DNA of 64,000 nucleotides from Tetrapyrgos nigripes (taxonomy: Eukaryota; Basidiomycota; Agaricomycetes; Agaricales; Campanellaceae): the NCBI GenBank assembly GCA_013368315.1, contig JAACJM010000004.1, positions 186,001 through 250,000 of the forward strand, written 5' to 3'. This document shows, in pieces, positions 33,791 through 45,500 of this stretch. The translations under genes and the position numbers were made by a program. Position 1 is the first letter of the stretch. Each line of letters starts with the position of its first letter. A model generated the notes under the pieces. That model was not told where the DNA came from. It saw only the letters and a program-made list of their open reading frames with translations, and did not search any database.

Positions 33791-34306
33791 TGTCAAGGTT
33801 GTCAATACACTCAATAACCACCCAAGTCACACAATACAGGAAAGCCAGTTGCAAGAGAGTAGATTGATCAAGAGAAGAAGAGAGGTAAAGAGATAGAGAG
33901 AAAGTAAGCTGACTAGGCTCTACACTGCGTAGTACAAGTACAGAGCGGAGACGAAGTGAACGAACTAAGGAATAGGTTACAAGGATCACAGGTATATAAG
34001 TAAAATATGAACAGATGGGAAAGAGTAAGTAATAATAGACGGTATCATGTGGAAATGTCAAGGGCGAGAGAATAATGAGTCAAATATGGATAGATGAAGG
34101 TACTGGATCATACGGAATGATTGACAGTGAGAATGTCCATGGAAATAAGAATCGGAGGAGATAGGGATGTGAGTCATAGATCTAGAGAGATGGTAACTAT
34201 AGACGATGATGAGAAATGATTGATGTTTATGGGGTTAGAGTGAGAAGTAGATAGTAAAGGAAAAAGAATAGAAAGGAAATGAATAGGCGAGGAGCGATTC
34301 GTGACA
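33791..34306 (-). mobile_element. Solo LTR, family 1, copy 2, with perfect 5-bp target duplication
   Basis: Inverted second copy of the LTR at 19378-19882. On the minus strand it starts TGTCACGAATCG and ends CTTGACA. It is flanked by TACAT at 33786-33790 and 34307-34311. Most of its length aligns by eye with copy 1, for example the block ttcgttcacttcgtctccRct and acgcagtgtagagcctagtc. It keeps about a dozen CpGs inside CpG-poor surroundings, so it inserted late. Confidence 0.85.
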
Positions 34307-34746
34307 TACATATGCTCAAGATTGATAACCTTTTTTTGTACAGACTCTTCCATCCGCTATGACCAAAGAGTGAGCTGGTCTTAGAGAACCACAAGCCACT
34401 AGCATAGAGTAGCATAGAACTTTTTATACCTTTATTGACATACTTTTATTGAACCTTTTATTGAACTTTTAAAAGAAACTGGACCTGGCTTTAAAAAGTT
34501 TGGTGATTCGGATAAAAGTCCTCAAAAAGGCCCAAAAAGGCCTGATGCCTTTTTCCTAATGCAATGACAACCATTCCCGCTCTGGTTCACCAAGAGTGCT
34601 TCCATACAAAAGCCCCCATGTCTCAGCATTCTTCATCTCTATCTTCTTCCATCTCAGTGCCCCAGCCGATGACAATGGTATCTATTTTTGGAACCCAACT
34701 TTTCTGCAGCTAATTTTCTTTTTCGGACAGATACTTGGTAAGTACT

Positions 34747-35173
34747 ATGGTGCAAGCCACTAAGTGACCACTACTTTTGTACAGTGGCTGTGCAGCAGCA
34801 AATTTGGGTCCAGGAAATTTTTTTGCATAGATCACCCCCAACTCACCAGATTTTGGCTAGTTCAGGCAGTTTTTACACTACAGTAGGCCGTTTTGATAGG
34901 TTGATTTGCTCAGAATCAAAAACTGGGCAGATTTTTAGGGCCCATACACTATTCTCAGCATCAGCTAGACCCCCGGCCCAGCTCAGAGCATTCCAAATTA
35001 GGAAAGCGGCAAATTTGAGGGGAGCGGAAATATATATCTCAGCCAGATCTACCAATACGGACTATCCTTTCATCAAATAGAGTGTTTTTACAAGAGGAAT
35101 AAAAAATTGGTGCAGGTGGCAGTGCTCTCTATCCGTTGTTCAAAAGTAGCAGTTGCTTAGTGGCTTGCACCAT
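34747..35173. mobile_element. MITE-like element with 18-bp perfect terminal inverted repeats
   Basis: atggtgcaagccactaag at 34747-34764 is repeated exactly as its reverse complement at 35156-35173. The inverted similarity continues imperfectly inward for about 20 more bases (ctacttttgtaca against ctacttttgaaca). The total is 427 bases with no coding capacity. Flanking TA/TAC may be the target duplication but is not decisive. Family not recognised. Confidence 0.7.
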
Positions 35174-35389
35174 ACATCAGGAAAAACCTCACTTCAATAT
35201 CGGCACTAAATTTTGCAATATCAGGCTTGATAATGCCAATTTTTCTGATTTTTCTGATATTACAGATTTGGTCTGAGACTGCTGGCCCCCTTTGCAAAAT
35301 GTCTCAAATATAGCACAATTTGATGAATATTGGTGTTGGATCTACACACATTTTCCCAAGGGGGAGGCAGACTGCATATCCAGCACATA

Positions 35390-35410
35390 GGGTAGGGGGG
35401 GAGGGAGGGG
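35390..35410 (+). other. G-quadruplex-type G-tract cluster
   Basis: Four G runs (3, 7, 3 and 4) separated by one- or two-base loops. A second, less regular G-rich run lies at 35683-35699. Both are in the decayed block. Confidence 0.7.
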
Positions 35411-36330
35411 TCAGGTCTGGCCAAAATTTTTTTGGACAGCACCTAGGACAGGGTATCTTGAGCTTGTTTTTTTGTTAATTACCTAGAGTTGTACAATTCT
35501 CAAGACTTTCCTACCTTTTTGTGGCTATCTATTGCTAGAAGCTGCAAATGCGCAACAAATACTTGTCTCAGGTAGAGTTGAGGTATCTTATCTCTTTTCT
35601 TTTTGGCAGTATCAATTTAGGGTTAGGGCTTCTAGTATCTTATCTATGTATCATGTGACAGTAGATATACCATATAAGGCAGGTGAGGGGGGGAGGGGGT
35701 ACTCTGGGTGATGCCAAATATTTTTTCGACTCGATGTTTTTATTTTTATCCCGCCTCCCCCTTGTTTGGAACTGAGACAACCGTGATGTAGAATAAGAAT
35801 TTCATTGGGTTTATTGAGGACTATCTACAGACATGTATGTATATATGTGTTAAAATGAAAAAGCATGAAAGATGAAGAATCCACCACTCTCCCTTCCCAT
35901 CAAGCCTTCACTTACAAACAGACCTGACCTTACGGAACCCTAGAAGAACACAGCTGTGAAGGTGTGAGAATTGGGCACCTGTTGCAGATAAAGTAAGTAC
36001 AAGTGCACTCAGGAAGACATAACGAAAGAAAAAAAAAGAGAAAAAAGATAAGGAGAGCTGATGTGAACAAAGGCGGCGGCGGCGGCAACGGTGACATCCA
36101 ACACTACACTGACAACACAGCAATGAAACGTCATACTCACATACTTAGTCAACCTTCCGGACCCAGAAACCCCTTGTCCCATCCCTAACTTGCCATTCGT
36201 CTAACCTAAGCCCTTGAGAAAATCCAAAGGATTGTCACTGGCAGTAATGAACAAGAACGAAACACTAACAACTCAACTCTTAGATGGTGTTAACGACGTA
36301 TTTCACGTGGTAGATGTACGAACACGAGAC

Positions 36331-36344
36331 GCTAGCGCGCTAGC
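36331..36344. other. Perfect 14-bp palindrome in the PYC 3' flank
   Basis: gctagcgcgctagc, with a CACGTG box at about 36304. It lies 160 bases beyond the PYC stop codon. Function unknown. Confidence 0.5.
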
Positions 36345-36503
36345 ACTAGCATCAAGCAGCTCCGCAAAGATGGAAAATCGTACATAAATACTGTTTGATT
36401 TGAAAGCTATCGCACTCGATTATATGAAATGAATCGTATGATACAGTCTACGCATTTTCCAGTCTTCTTATCGTACAAGTTACACATTGTTCAAATATCA
36501 GCC

Positions 36504-39500
36504 TTAGTGAACAATCTCCACAGTGAGATCTCCTTGGTTGATAGAATCACCTTCGTGTACCACGACACGCTTGACATGTCCCGAGACGGGCGCAGTGACA
36601 GGGGATTCCATCTGTGAAGAAGAGTCAGAAAATGAGCTACGCAGTTCCCAAACGCAGTAACAAACAACATACCTTCATAGCACTCAACACACAGACAGGA
36701 TCACCCTTTTTGATCTCTTGACCTTCCTTCACTCTGACCTCCACTACAACACCGCTCATAGGCGCGCCAACCGATCCAGGATCGTTCGTTGCCTTCTCCC
36801 TACTAACCGTCTCCACAGCAGAGTTCTTGTCCTCGACCGAAACAGCCCTGACTTCTCCATTGACCTCAAACCAGACATCACGCTGAGCATGTCCTTCAAC
36901 GACAGCACCGACAGCCATGAGTCGGATAATGAGTGTTTTGCCCTTCTCAATCTCGATGTGCATCTCCTCGCCAATATCGGGACGGCCAAGGAAGTACCGA
37001 GTAGGGATGACGCTGAGGTCACCGTATTTTTCGAGGAAGGTTTGATATTCTTCAAAGACCTGTTGGGAGACCATCAGTACTCCACGCCAATCCCCGTCCG
37101 GCAAAAGAATCGAAACAAACCTTGGGATACATAACATAACTCGTAACATCCTTGTCGGTGATATGCTTCCCAAACTTGCTCCTCAGCTCTGCTTTAATCT
37201 TCTTAAAGTCGAGAGGCTCCATCGTCGCACCAGGCCTGCCATCGATTCTGGGCTTGTTCCTGATGATATGAGAACGAAGAGGCTCAGGGAATCCACCGAC
37301 AGGTTGACCGAGGTAGCCTTGGAAGAACTCTACAACGGAAGAGGGGAAGTCGAGTTCCGGAGCTCGGTTGAGGACATCGGCTTTGGACAGGGAGTTGGAA
37401 GTCATCCATTGGGCAAAGTCACCGACGACCTTGGAGGAAGGAGTTACTTTGATGATGTTACCACACTGGCAAGAACAAAGCATGAGTTAGACGAGTCCGG
37501 TACAGAAGTAGTAAAAGGATACCAACAAGCTCATTAGCCTCAATGTACTTTTGTTTGATGATACTCCATTGAGTTCCCAAACCAAGTTGAGAAGCTTGGA
37601 ACTGCGAAAAAGACAATAAGTCAACAAGCCCCACTGTCCAAGACAAAGTACGCACCATCAAATTCGTGTACTGCCCTCCAGGCATCTCATGGTCAAACAC
37701 ACTAGAATCACTCGCCCTCACATTGGCCTCGAAACAGCTGTACAACATGCGGACTTGACTCCAGTACAGGTTCAAAGCTTGGATATCCTCATAACGGATT
37801 CCAGTGCCCAACTTGGTCTGTTCCAGAGCCATACAGACAGCACCCATGGAAGGTTGGGAAGTGAGACCTGACATAGAGTCAATGGCAACGTCGACGACGT
37901 CTGCACCAGCGGCGGCAGCAGCGAGCATAGAAGCAGCAGCGATTCCAGCAGTATCATGAGAGTGAACGTGAATGGGGAGGTCGGGGTAGCGTTGACGAAG
38001 GGAGCCAATGAGACTATAAGGACCTTGCATTGAGTATGCGTAGCATATATCGAGCTGAGAACAATTACTCACAGAGTAGCAGCTTGAGGCTTCATCAATC
38101 CGGCCATGTCCTTGATTCCCAAAACGTGGATACCCTCCTTGACCAATTGATCGACGAAGTCGAGGTAGTACTGAAGTGTGTACTTGGTCTCTTTGGGTGA
38201 AGCGACGTCGCCAGAGTAACAAACAACAGCTTCACAAACACCACCAGCTTTCTTGGCAGCGTCAATACCTAGGCGCATGTTTTCTAGAGAGGAAATATTA
38301 TCAGTATCAGGGCCTCATGGAGCAAGCAAAGACTAACCAAAGTAGTTCAACGAGTCAAACACCCTAAAGATATCCAACCCATTCTCCACCGCCTTCTTTG
38401 AAAAGTCATAAATCGCATTATCCGGATAACTCGTGTATCCAACCCCGTTAGCACCCCTCACCAAAGCCTGGAAGGGAATATTCGGAACCAACTTCCTCAA
38501 CGTCCTCAATCGTTCCCAAGGATCCTCATACAAGAACCTCATAGCAACATCAAACGTTGCTCCACCCCAACATTCCAGAGAATAGGCATTCTTCAATGCC
38601 CAACTTGTTTCTTTAGCAATGTTTACCATGTCGATGGTACGGAGACGAGTGGCTAGCAAGGATTGGTGGGCATCTCGCCAGGTGGTGTCCATGATGAGAC
38701 AACCGGGGTAGGCACGCACGGCCTTGGCGAAGGCTTCGGGACCTTGGTCTACGATGATGTTTCTCCAGCCGACTTCGCAAGGGAAAGAAGTGTCCAATGG
38801 AGGCAGGCCATCTTCGAGTGGAGGAGGAGGAACGAGGGGGTCCAGAGGAGCAGCTGGGTCGTTACGGCCAGAGAGTTTGGGTATGACGATTTCGGTTTTG
38901 AGACCGGGTTCGCCGACTTGGCCTTTGATGGAGGAACCGTTTACGGCGAGGTCGCCGAGGTAGCTCAGGAGTTTTTGAGCCCTATTCTGGGATTGGACGA
39001 GTTTGAAGAGGTCGGGAGTATCGTCGATGAACTATACACGCGCCACAAGCGTCAGTATTTGACAAACCATTGCATGAAGAGACTCACAGTAGTCCAAGTC
39101 TTGCCTCCAATGAACACATCGTGTGTCAGGAGTCGGAACAGGAAAGGTATGTTTGTCTTCACACCACGGATACGGAACTCAACTAGCGCTCTCAACATCT
39201 TACGGCGAGCAACTTCATACGTCGTTCCGCTGACGGAACACTTGACAAGCAGAGAATCATAGTGGGGCTATAATAACGAGAAGATGAGTTTGACATGACC
39301 AGACATTGGCAGGATAGCCAAATCATGTGCTTGAAAGAAAGTGGAAAAGGCTCCCGAAAAGCCAAAAGCAGCTGAAATGCCTGTCCTAGGCCAAAATGAA
39401 ACACAACGTACCGTAATCTGCGCACCTGCGAAACCCGAACTAGCATCCAACCTGACACCATTACCACCTGCTGACCTATACATTTATCAGTCTCATTTTA

Positions 39501-41000
39501 TCAATCCGGATGAAGAAAATAGATAAACCAACCTGTAAACCTCAATCTTCCCGGTATCAGGCTGGAAGTTCTGACTTGCATCCTCCGTCGTAATCCTACA
39601 CTGAATAGCAAATCCACGTTTGGTAATGGCTTCTTGTGTAAGCCCTAGTTGGGGAAGTGTAGCACCGGCGGCGATTTGGATCTGAGCGGCGACGATATCG
39701 ATACCGGTAATTTCCTCTGAGGATACGGAAGCAATTTCAGCATGAGTAATGAGATGGAGCATGTGGGGAAAGATGGGATATGAAGCATTGAATTTGAAGA
39801 AAATGAAGCGGGAGAATACGGAATGGAGACGGTGGACCAGGACGGAACAGGAAGATGAGACAAAACGAGAAAGCACCACCCACCAGTAATAGTGTGCTCG
39901 ACTTGAATCCTTGGATTAATCTCAATGAAATAATGCCTTCCCATCTGATCAACCAAAAACTCTGCGGTCCCCGCATTCCGATAGCCCACACTCTTTGCCA
40001 ATTTAATCGCGTCACCCAAGATAGCCTGTCTCACCTCCTCCGGTAGATGTGTGGCCGGGGCGACTTCGACGACCTTCTGGTGCCGACGCTGCACCGAACA
40101 ATCACGTTCAAAGAGGTGAATGGTATTGCCTTCTGCATCTGCTAAGAGTTGGACTTCGATGTGACGGGGGCGTTCAAGGAAACGTTCGATAAAGACAGTG
40201 CCATCCCCGAAAGCAGACTTCGCCTCGGACACTGCACGTTCAAAGGCAGTCTTGAAGTCGGATTGTTCGCGTACAACACGCATCCCACGACCTCCTCCTC
40301 CCATAGCAGCTTTGATGATGACTGCGAAGCTGTTAGAAGTAGTTCATGATGATAGTCGCGTAGATACATACTCGGGAAGCCATATTCTTGAATGAACGCC
40401 TCTCCATCATTGTAGCTCTCGACTGGACCGGGAGTACCAGGGACAACCGGGACACCGCACTTCATTGCAATAGTCCTGGCTTTTGTCTTATCACCCAGCC
40501 CATCAATGACCTCGGGCGACGGCCCGATGAACGCAATGCCAGCTTGCTCAACCTTTCTCGCGAACTCTGCGTTCTCGGAAAGGAACCCATATCCTGGATG
40601 GATCATATCAACACCATGTTCAAGAGCAATGCGAATGATATCGTCTTGGGCAAGATAAGCGGCTACGGGGGTGAGACCCTTGCCAACTTGATAGGCTTCA
40701 TCAGATTTCTGACGATGGGCTGATAAACGATCCTCGAAAGAGTAGATGGCGACAGTGTGCATCGCGAGTTCGTGGGCTGTTCTGAAGACTCGGATGGCAA
40801 TTTCCTGAAGATAGATGAGATCCGATACGACCAGAAAGACACGAAACACATACACCGCGATTAGCGACCAGAATCTTTGTGAGAGGACCACTGTGACCAG
40901 CGGCCTTCCTCCTCATTGTCTGGATGGAGTGGACTGGAGTCCCAGGAGCGCTAGGACTGTTCGCGAACATAGGCGCGAGACGGGGTGGATGCAAGCTCAT
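36504..41000 (-). CDS. PYC: Pyruvate carboxylase, 13 exons
   Basis: Carboxylates pyruvate to oxaloacetate using biotin and ATP (anaplerosis). Exons (minus): 41000-40854, 40804-40372, 40321-39884, 39716-39533, 39475-39412, 39267-39088, 39031-38338, 38283-38073, 38013-37656, 37601-37527, 37465-37121, 37059-36673, 36611-36504. These sum to 3624 bases, 1207 residues, normal for the family. N-terminal biotin carboxylase: [27 protein letters not shown], the [14 protein letters not shown]-grasp loop, [25 protein letters not shown]. Carboxyltransferase: [65 protein letters not shown], then [12 protein letters not shown]-terminal biotinyl domain: [12 protein letters not shown], with the biotin lysine in AMKM (K and M split by intron 12) and [14 protein letters not shown]. 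Fungal pyruvate carboxylase is usually cytosolic, and no clear mitochondrial presequence is visible. Tail-to-tail with the decayed repeat block; start 481 bases from the tRNA gene. Confidence 0.95.
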
Positions 41001-41481
41001 CGCAGATGAGATAGTAGTGGTAAGAGGGAAAGAACTGGGAAAAGGATTATCTGTGATATATTTGATTTATTGGCTTATTTTCGTGACGAGTGTTTCGCTC
41101 TAAGTCCGAGCTAGTGTCTTGGCAATTTCATCATCGCTTCGCTGGCTAATATCACTGTCCTCTAATGCCACCAATGCCTCCAGCAACTACCGCAGTGCAA
41201 AGCTGTCCAAGGACACGTCGTTAAATTCGCGTTTCTAGGTGGTTATCAACTGAACAGATCTCAATATGATCCACGCATGCGGGTGGCGAACTGTGGCGAA
41301 CGTTCAGACACTTGTCTTATCTTGTCATTCAAAAACTTGAGACTAGCACTTGACAGCAACTGTACAAGCGTAATTCCACCGCAACGACCGCATATCTTTC
41401 TCGTTAAAGGCCAAGCCAAATGGCGGAGTTCTTCCTCTTACTTATTTCGGTACTAAATCTATTTAAGAGTCCCTATTCCAA

Positions 41482-41559
41482 TGCCCCATGGCTGAGTTGG
41501 TTACAGCGTCCGACTGTTATGTAATCGGAAGGTCGAGAGTTCGAGCCTCTCTGGGGCAG
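41482..41559 (+). tRNA. tRNA-Asn (anticodon GTT) with a 4-nt insertion at the intron position
   Basis: A complete cloverleaf: acceptor TGCCCCA/TGGGGCA (7 bp), D stem GCTG/CAGC, anticodon stem TCCGA/TCGGA, T arm GAGAG-TTCGAGC-CTCTC, and discriminator G as expected for Asn. The anticodon loop is 11 bases, CTGTTATGTAA. Removing TGTA leaves the normal 7-base loop CTGTTAA with anticodon GTT. The insertion lies between nucleotides 37 and 38, the standard nuclear tRNA intron site. A T7 run follows 20 bases downstream. The alternative, a Thr(TGT) gene with an insertion before the anticodon, needs an atypical site and conflicts with discriminator G. Confidence 0.85.
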
Positions 41560-41578
41560 TCACATAGTATCAATTCTG

Positions 41579-41585
41579 TTTTTTT
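41579..41585 (+). terminator. RNA polymerase III terminator of the tRNA gene
   Basis: A run of seven T on the sense strand, 20 bases after the tRNA 3' end. It lies at the very start of the muskelin-like fragment. Confidence 0.7.
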
Positions 41586-41589
41586 CCCT

Positions 41590-42498
41590 CCCGAACCCTC
41601 CCGAACCCTCTCAAATACTGTTACTCCATCGTCGATTCTTCCGCTCAAAGCGTCCGGTATCCTCCTCGAAACATTCTCATCGACAACCCAGCAGACCAAG
41701 GAAGCAGATGGAGCACTTCCGAGCCCGTCCAGTCAAACTCGAATCATTGGATTCTTCTTTGTCTCAACAATCAGGCTGTTCTGAGTTGCGTAGCCTTCTC
41801 TAGGGGTCTGACTTGGTGCTAATACTACCAACGTAGAAACCATTACCTTTGGAAAAGTACGCAGTCATTTTGTATGAGGGCGTCTTCATCATACTAAGTC
41901 TTCGGTTCGTTCTAGTATCATAAATGTATGTGCAAAACATCTTTGTCTCTACTGAAGGCTCATTTGATCTGCAGCACACCCCTGCACTATGAAAGAGTTT
42001 AAGGTTTTCGTTGGAACCAGCCCTGAGCATCTGACCGAGGTCCTACACACATCCCTGAAGAACGATAGATAGTATCCCAGAAACCTTTTCGATAAAACAC
42101 ATCAACGACATCGGCCTCTGCTTCCCAATTCGCTACATCAAGATAATACCTCTATCGTAAGGGTTCTCCACCTTCTGTGCATCAAAACCTCATCTACTTT
42201 TTACAGTGCCCACGGCCAAAGCTTCAACTGTTCTATCTGGCACATTTCGATGACCGGAATTGCAGATGAAGTGTATGTCGATGGGGAACCTACGACGAGG
42301 TGAGTAATCCAGCCATGATCAGTCCAGTGTACTCGTGGGGGTAGTCATGAAAGGTGCGCATGTAGTGGTAGTACAATCCAGAATCTCAATAACTATTATC
42401 ATCAGAAGTCGTATGGAGCCGTAATTTTTTCCCTGAGACATCCGATCGATGCCAAAATCCTCCAAGAAAGAAAAAGAAAGCAAATTAAAGAGCACTGA
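41590..42498 (+). pseudogene. Muskelin-like N-terminal (discoidin-type) domain fragment
   Basis: Consecutive plus-strand pieces follow the muskelin N-terminal domain in order: YPPRNILIDNPADQGSRWS (about 41655-41710), HWILLCLNNQAVLS, ETITFGK (about 41837-41857), HPCTMKEFKVFVGTSPEHLT (from about 41972, after a plausible ctgcag acceptor), EVLHTSLKND, then IPETFSIKHI, CFPIRYIKIIPLS, an intron (about 42160-42206), AHGQSFNCSIWHISMTGI, and an intron from about 42301 leading to QNLNNYYHQK and a stop at 42496-42498. A 4-base insertion (agat, a GATA duplication) breaks the frame at about 42065, the second splice join is out of frame as I read it, no start codon is visible, and the LisH/CTLH and Kelch parts of muskelin are missing. 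Muskelin acts with the CTLH/GID ubiquitin-ligase complex in other organisms. This looks like a truncated relic between a tRNA gene and the ATPase. Confidence 0.65.
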
Positions 42499-42545
42499 AT
42501 GCCCAATCCATCCGTCTATCTTGTTTTTGTTGTTGTTATTAGGAA

Positions 42546-45500
42546 TTAATGCCTTGAACGCATACTCAGAGTTCTCATCGTCGGGACTACCAGAAACAAC
42601 ACCCTGTCAGCAACCCGAAACATCGTCTGGCAAACCGAGAAAGACAAGAAATACTCACACATCATTAACCCCTTGATATCCTTCACCTTTGCATTTTCCA
42701 CACTCTTCTTCAACAACACAACCCTGATACACGTCCAAACCAACAACAACACACCAAAGGCCACGGGTATCAACCAATACAAGGGTGACAGTCTGAAAGA
42801 ACCACCGAAAACGACGTGGAGAGGTGGAGTGTAGATGATAAACATGCCGAGACATGCACCGCCGAAGATACCAGCAAAATTCCATGGATTGGCTACGATG
42901 GAACGGCCGAAGGGGGAGCTGAATTTGGCTTTGACGGCGAAGACCTGAATGTGGTGGTGTGGTGTTAGTTAGTCATGAGGGGCAAGGCGAGGACTAGAAC
43001 GCACATTGAAACATTGCACAATGAAAATCGACAGGTAGAATATAGACTGGGCCTGGCCCAACGCATCGACTTGGTCATCAGCAGTCAATACCCGTCCTTT
43101 CGTATTGATGAAGTCCGGACTGTGTTTCACGAAGTAGTTCCCGTCTAATCATGAATTTCATATAAGCCACGCATCCAAAACATGCAGGAATCACTTACTT
43201 TGCTGTGCAATCCTTAAATCAAACGGCGTAAACCCGTTCTTGAAGAACACCACAAAGTACGCCACAAGCGCAGCGATAGTCTCAATCATACCAGCCTCCA
43301 AATAAGAATAACTGAGCAACTTTCCATCCACCAACCTCTCGTCATCACTCGCACTCGCTTCCATGACATCTTCCCAATATTGCTTGGTAAAAGGAGCTGT
43401 GATTTTGGAGCAGTAAACAGACAACTTGCTCGGGTGTTTGATTTCCCCGTTTTCGGTGTCACGGTGAAGAGTCTTTGTGCGGCGCAATGCGCGTCTTTTG
43501 AGTGCAAGGACGGAACGCTCGTTGACGGGTTTACGAGGCGTCATGCGCATGAGACCGTCTTTGGTTTCGGGCTTGTCCCAGGCGAAGGAAAGCTGTGATT
43601 CCAGGTAATATCATCAGCACAAGAGGGTTTACTGAATAGAAAAAGCTTCTTACAGCGACGAATAACTCAAATCCAAGATCGATGACCAAGATGAGGATAG
43701 CAGACAAAGGTAATGGGATTGGGACGACAACGTCTATATGATGGGATTAGTCTTGTAAGCAATTCATGATCGTCTGGCACTCACAAAGCAATTGCGGAAT
43801 GACTTCCGGTGTACTGTGCGTAATGGTGTACCTGAAGAGCAAGATTCTTAGATTCATCAACTTGTGCATAAAGAATGGTACACACTGGATAGATCGCTTC
43901 AAGTTTACGAAAATCTGTCGTCCTTCGGCAACACCCTCTGCGGGGTAGTTTAGTCAAATGATTCGACGCTTGAAGAGGAAAAAGCTACCCACTGACTATC
44001 GAGGCGAAGTTGTCGTCAAGCAGGATCATCTTTGCAGCTTCCTTTGATACATCTGAACCGGAGACGTTCATAGCAATGCCCAAGTCAGCCTTTTTCAAAG
44101 CAGGCGCATCATTGACACCGTCTCCAGTGACACCGACGATATGACCCAAAGCTTGTGCACGCTTGACAATCTCCAATTTGTGTTTCGGAGAAGTTCTGGC
44201 AAACACGATTTCATCCTTTGCGAAGACTAAGAGGAACGTTAGCTGGGTCGAACGAGATGGAGAACAATCGCTATACGACTTACTCTGATCCCACTGCCAT
44301 CCCTCCAAATTATCAATGTCGTCACCGTGAATTACCACAGCACTGAACTCATCCTCGTAGACTTCCTCGGGTAGACGGCCACTCTTGGCTGCCAACGACT
44401 CCCGAGTTTCACTGAGAATCAAGTTAATCTTGCGCGCAATTGCTTCAGCGGTTTTCGGGTGATCACCTACACAAGCTTGATTAGGACCATCATACAGCCA
44501 GACCTTTCAGCAGAACGTACCAGTGACCATCATAACCTTGATACCAGCCAAACGAAGAGTACCCACTGCCTCTCTGACACCATGTTTAGGAGGGTCTTCC
44601 AAGGATACCAGTCCGACGAAACAGTAATCCGAGCTGGGGTATTGATCGTCAGTCTTGGAGAAGACGTGGTCGACGGGGTACTGTTCGTCAGGAAGGAGAA
44701 GTTGAGCACAAGCAATGACACGGTGTCCTCTTGAAGCCATGTACTGGAGACCCCAGTCAGCAGCTACACTATGCACTGAAAAAGGAAACCCACATCATAA
44801 GCTTCATCGTACGATTGCTTGAATGCACCGTCAATGGGAGTCACAACACCGTCTTTCAAGTAGGTAGAGCACTTGGCGAGAACCCGTTCCGGTGCCCCTT
44901 TTATGTATGAAGTCAGTTCCCCGTCTTTGTGAGGCTTGTTGAGCTGGCATGAAGAATGTCAGTAAACTTGACGGACATGATTTGACAAACCATACTCACG
45001 ATGACCAAAGCCCATTTGTTGGTAGAATTGAAGGGCACTAAAATTCAGGTTAATAAAACGTGGTTCTATTCAGGTAGAAGGAGACATACCTTCGAAGACC
45101 TTGGGGAATTTCTTGATGTGAGCATCATACTCAGAATCTAGACATCTTCCGGCAAAGCGAGTCAAACCAGTCTCAGTAGCGTCTCCCAAAATTTGCCTCT
45201 CGCTGAATGGAAGGTCCGTTTTATCAAACTTGACGCGAGAGTTGAGTGCAGCAGTGTCGACCATCTCCCGCATGCCAGGGACTTCCATGGAGAAGGGTTC
45301 CGTCTCTTGGTCATCGTTGTTCGACTGGAACGCAGACAGCATCTTAGTTCCATTCCATAGATTGGTGACCTAAACATGCGAGCCGTTAGTTGGAGTCTTA
45401 AGAGTAGAAGCTCAGCCTCACAGTCATCTGGTTACGAGTCAACGTGCCAGTTTTATCAGTGGCCAGAAGTGTAAGCTGTATGGAACATTAATAGGCTCTC

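Larger units (their letters stand above)
22029..36503. other. Decayed, CpG-poor repeat block without an intact gene
   Basis: About 14.5 kb in which no frame on either strand forms a recognisable gene and CG dinucleotides are conspicuously rare next to the flanks, while TG and CA are common. The recognisable contents are given as separate entries: long direct repeats, a solo LTR, a MITE-like element, minisatellites and a G-rich motif. One open fragment at about 29956-30129 (+; FKICFINALEAYKDM, VVNVFGVCMEDTVFL) may be a remnant of an unidentified gene. Most likely methylated, silenced transposon debris (inference). Confidence 0.7.

Noticed and set aside
36637..41009. Numerous plus-strand ORFs across 36.6-41.0 kb
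   Set aside because: All are antisense to the 13-exon pyruvate carboxylase gene.
41482..41559. Reading the tRNA as Ile(TAT) or Thr(TGT)
   Set aside because: Ile(TAT) needs a mismatched shifted stem; Thr(TGT) needs an insertion before the anticodon. Asn(GTT) with an insertion at site 37/38 and discriminator G fits everything.
41488..41784. 98-codon plus-strand ORF starting inside the tRNA gene
   Set aside because: It begins within the tRNA and is in a different frame from the muskelin-like similarity; not a protein gene.
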